A DNA stretch of 64,000 nt from Candidatus Hydrogenedentota bacterium (GTDB taxonomy: Bacteria > Hydrogenedentota > Hydrogenedentia > Hydrogenedentales > JAGMZX01): the NCBI GenBank assembly GCA_029556545.1, contig JAKQEQ010000056.1, forward strand, positions 26,951-90,950, given 5' to 3'. The notes under the pieces were generated by a model. That model saw nothing but the letters and a program-made list of their open reading frames with translations, did no database searches and was not told the origin of the DNA. Both the position numbers and the translations under genes were made by a program. Within the stretch, counting starts at the first letter, position 1. The number at the start of each line of letters is the position of its first letter. Of the stretch, positions 62,153 to 64,000 are shown one piece after another.

Positions 62153-63071
62153 CCGTCGCGCGATGCTCTACCGCACCGGCGCGGCGCTCGCCGCATCCAC
62201 CGCCGCCGGCGGCATGGGGCCCGCGTCCGGCGCGACGACGGAGACCGGGGATGGCGCGCCGCCGCTGCTGATCCCGACGTGGTATTACCAGCATTTCGAC
62301 GCGGATTACACGCGCGAACCGCCGGAGGAAGGGTTCGGCGGCTGGAAACAAACGACCCTCGAGTTCTCGCGCGATCACACGGCGGTGGTGGTGATGCATG
62401 CATGGGACGCGGGCACGGCAGAGGAGTTTCCGGGGTGGTGGCGCTGCGTTCCCTACATCCCGCGCGCGAACGCCGTGTTGAAGGAGGTGTTTCCGGGATT
62501 GCTGGCGGCGGTGCGCGCCTCGGACCTGCCGCTGTTTCACGTCGTGGGCGGTGGCGACTACTACAAGGAACTCCCGGGCTATCAACGCGCCCGCGCGATC
62601 GCCGGGCCGCCGGCGCCGCCGTTGCCGACAATTCCCTCGGACCCGGTCCGCGAGAAACTGAACCGGTTTCGGAGCGAACATGTCTTTGTCGGGCGCCATA
62701 ACGAGTCGGACGTAAACCGCGGCTTCGCGCACGTCGATTTTCCCGAGGAGGCGCGTCCCTTGCCCGAGGAAGGCGTCGCGGAGAACGGCGAGCAGCTTTT
62801 CGCGATCTGCAAGGAGCGGGGCGTCAATCACCTCGTCTACTGCGGTTTCGCCATCAATTGGTGTCTGCTGTTGTCGCCCGGGGGCATGGCGGAGATGCAG
62901 CGGTACGGCGTGATGTGTTCCGCGCTGCGCCAGGCCACGGTCGCGGTCGAGAACAAGGAGACGGCGCGGGACCAACTGTGCAAAGAGATTGCCCTTTGGC
63001 GGGTGGCGCTGGCCTTCGGCTTTATTTTCGACGTGGACGATTTCGTTCAGGCGATCAGCGGGAGGGATTAG
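62124..63071 (+). CDS. Tat-exported isochorismatase-fold (cysteine hydrolase) protein
   Basis: This is 315 residues from the ATG at 62124 (GGAG upstream), inside the end of the pcs-like gene. The N-terminus (SISRRAMLYRTGAALAAS) is a Tat signal. The rest is an isochorismatase-like hydrolase: the first Asp is in VVVMHAWDAG and the catalytic Cys is in VYCGFAINWCLLL. Members hydrolyse amides or similar bonds; export is unusual for the fold. Overlap with the pcs-like gene implies co-translation, but a link with choline lipid is only a guess. Confidence 0.78.
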   Translation: MRKTSDPSISRRAMLYRTGAALAASTAAGGMGPASGATTETGDGAPPLLIPTWYYQHFDADYTREPPEEGFGGWKQTTLEFSRDHTAVVVMHAWDAGTAEEFPGWWRCVPYIPRANAVLKEVFPGLLAAVRASDLPLFHVVGGGDYYKELPGYQRARAIAGPPAPPLPTIPSDPVREKLNRFRSEHVFVGRHNESDVNRGFAHVDFPEEARPLPEEGVAENGEQLFAICKERGVNHLVYCGFAINWCLLLSPGGMAEMQRYGVMCSALRQATVAVENKETARDQLCKEIALWRVALAFGFIFDVDDFVQAISGRD

Positions 63072-63081
63072 GCGGGATGGG

Positions 63082-63273
63082 TCAGGCGTGCGCGCCGACG
63101 CGGTGCTGTTTCGCGGCGACGAGGGTCGCGCGCTCCACCGCCAGGAGGGCGACGCTCTCGACGAGGCAGGCGGGACAGTAGGTGTGGCTTATCCGTGCGT
63201 CGCGAACCGGCGGCGCGAGGCGCCATTCGCCGTTCACTTTCGTCTTCTTGCAGACGCAGCATTGAACCGTCAT
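63082..63273 (-). CDS. Small zinc-ribbon-like protein
   Basis: This is 63 residues from the ATG at 63271-63273, chosen for AAGGAGGT 8 bases upstream. CCVCKKTK near the start and SHTYCPACL about 30 residues later make a two-CxxC zinc-ribbon-like pair. A helical end (LLAVERATLVAAKQHRVG) follows. Small proteins of this pattern are common and mostly uncharacterised; DNA, RNA or protein binding is possible. It converges on the isochorismatase-fold gene. Confidence 0.6.
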   Translation of the reverse strand: MTVQCCVCKKTKVNGEWRLAPPVRDARISHTYCPACLVESVALLAVERATLVAAKQHRVGAHA

Positions 63274-63374
63274 AAGCCGGACCTCCTTGTCCTGAGCGTC
63301 ATTCATCTACTACTATCGGCGGGGCCATCCCGGACTTGAGCGAGAGAATCTTTGGAAGAGGAAAGACACTGATT

Positions 63375-63791
63375 ATGCCGTTGTTGCCGCACCTGGAGAA
63401 GGAACCCGAGAACGAGCGGGAGTGGTTTGCCGCGCTTATCAGCATGGCGCGCTACCTGCGCGGCCCCGAGGGCTGCCCGTGGGACAGGCAGCAAAAAACG
63501 CGCGATTTCGCCCGGTTCGCCATCGAGGAAGGGCAGGAATTACATGAAGCCGCCGAGGCGGACGACAACGACCATATCGAGGAGGAACTGGGCGACTGTC
63601 TATTCACGTTGCTGGCCTGCGCCGCCGCCGCGGAGGAGGAAGGCCGGCTGACGCTCGAAGGCGCGATGCGGCGCATCCATGAGAAGATGGTGCGGCGTCA
63701 CGGACACGTCTTCGGCGATGAAAAGGCCGCCACGCCCGAGGAGGCGGTTAACGCCTGGAACCACGTGAAGGCGCGGGAGAAAGGCCGATAG
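63375..63791 (+). CDS. mazG: MazG nucleoside triphosphate pyrophosphohydrolase
   Basis: This is 138 residues from the ATG at 63375 (AGAGGAAAG upstream, rather far); a TTG at 63336 is possible. LRGPEGCPWDRQQ is the MazG entry motif, EEGQE and EELGD carry the metal-binding acids, and RRHGHVFGD plus NAWNHVK complete the family pattern. It hydrolyses NTPs or dNTPs to monophosphates and is known to lower ppGpp levels in E. coli. It has the single-domain length, about half of E. coli MazG. All key acids are present. Confidence 0.92.
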   Translation: MPLLPHLEKEPENEREWFAALISMARYLRGPEGCPWDRQQKTRDFARFAIEEGQELHEAAEADDNDHIEEELGDCLFTLLACAAAAEEEGRLTLEGAMRRIHEKMVRRHGHVFGDEKAATPEEAVNAWNHVKAREKGR

Positions 63792-63816
63792 CAGGCCGGA
63801 GGGGAGGAATAGGGGA

Positions 63817-63849
63817 GTATCGGACGGATCGGACGGATCGGACGGATCG
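63817..63849. repeat. Three 9-bp TCGGACGGA units
   Basis: GTA is followed by three perfect TCGGACGGA units and TCG. The same 33-base pattern occurs on the minus strand inside the polyvalent gene (49687-49719) with three differences. Confidence 0.75.
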
Positions 63850-63880
63850 CGAAGTAGTGCGATTACGAGTTGTCATGAAA

Positions 63881-63982
63881 TCCTCCTGCGGCGGATTTCT
63901 CCCGCAGAGGATGAAAATGCGCGACGCATGTGGACTGCGCAAGCTTGCTTGCGCTCTTGTCCGGCAAGCTAGCTTGCTGGAC
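63881..63982. repeat. Three hairpins downstream of mazG
   Basis: 63881-63911: arms TCCTCCTGCGG and CCGCAGAGGA pair with one bulge. 63937-63954: GCGCAAGC and GCTTGCGC are perfect 8-base arms around TT. 63959-63982: a near-perfect 24-base palindrome with GCAAGC-TA-GCTTGC at its core. The last two share the GCAAGC/GCTTGC core and look like a REP-type pair. No gene is seen from 63792 to the window end. Confidence 0.55.
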
Positions 63983-64000
63983 GGGAAAGCTGGAGCAAGC

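Overview
The window is GC-rich bacterial DNA. No rRNA or housekeeping marker is present, so the lineage is inferred from style. Sulfatases, DUF4434-like and CBM9-like secreted sugar enzymes, a hydrazine-synthase-alpha-like PD40 protein with two CxxCH haem motifs, NHL/TSP3 surface proteins with LPAAG-type C-terminal anchors, and a (GE)n linker before a C-terminal membrane anchor together suggest a Planctomycetota- or Hydrogenedentota-like organism, possibly a metagenome-assembled genome.

Layout. 1-9 kb: a pentapeptide-repeat gene cut by the window edge, a secreted glycoside-hydrolase-like gene divergent from the PD40/di-haem gene, and a Tat-exported protein truncated by an IS21-type element. 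That element keeps istB but only the C-terminal end of istA, which is fused to an HYR-domain fragment. 9-25 kb: a surface-protein and signalling region. It holds an FHA-GAF-sigma54 activator, two or three copies of a GTCCAG-N3-CTGGAC palindrome, a well-spaced -24/-12 promoter, a small Fis-type HTH protein, three large secreted NHL/TSP3 proteins with similar C-terminal tails, a transmembrane Ser/Thr kinase with a CBM9-like outer domain, and an ELWxxDGT-repeat protein overlapping the kinase gene. 25-29 kb: a second IS21-type remnant (four 23-bp repeats, an istB 3' fragment and a methyltransferase fragment) and a large secreted enzyme.

29.5-47.3 kb is the most striking part. It is an island of signalling and immunity-type genes: a kinase-fold/TPR protein, two Nudix proteins (one with a ruined catalytic box), a protein with two nucleoside-deoxyribosyltransferase-like domains, a soluble TIR protein, a TIR-transmembrane protein with about 20 copies of a 32-residue repeat and a PDZ domain, a YbjN protein, a ClpA-like two-ring AAA+ protein with a small partner, and a RelA/SpoT-TPR-SLOG-RyR fusion. 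These are domain types known from nucleotide-centred conflict systems. This combination, and especially the alarmone-synthetase/SLOG/RyR fusion and the repeat-rich TIR receptor, is not one I recognise. 47.4-51.4 kb carries a phage/ICE-type polyvalent protein (DdrB-ParB, MuF-C-like nuclease and LPD-like parts) next to a tRNA-Arg(TCT), so the region may be, or may flank, an integrated element.

51.8-64 kb is ordinary chromosome of this lineage: a sulfatase and a GH-propeller gene in tandem, an orphan antitoxin-like gene, a giant VCBS protein with a caspase/C13-like domain, a DUF4434 enzyme, a phosphatidylcholine-synthase-like enzyme overlapping a Tat-exported isochorismatase-fold protein, a small zinc-ribbon protein and MazG. 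Several families of short phrase-like repeats (9-nt TCGGACGGA, GAAGGGTGA-like, GCGGAAC-like, CATAGGACC-like) are scattered in intergenic DNA, and two of them are embedded inside the polyvalent gene.
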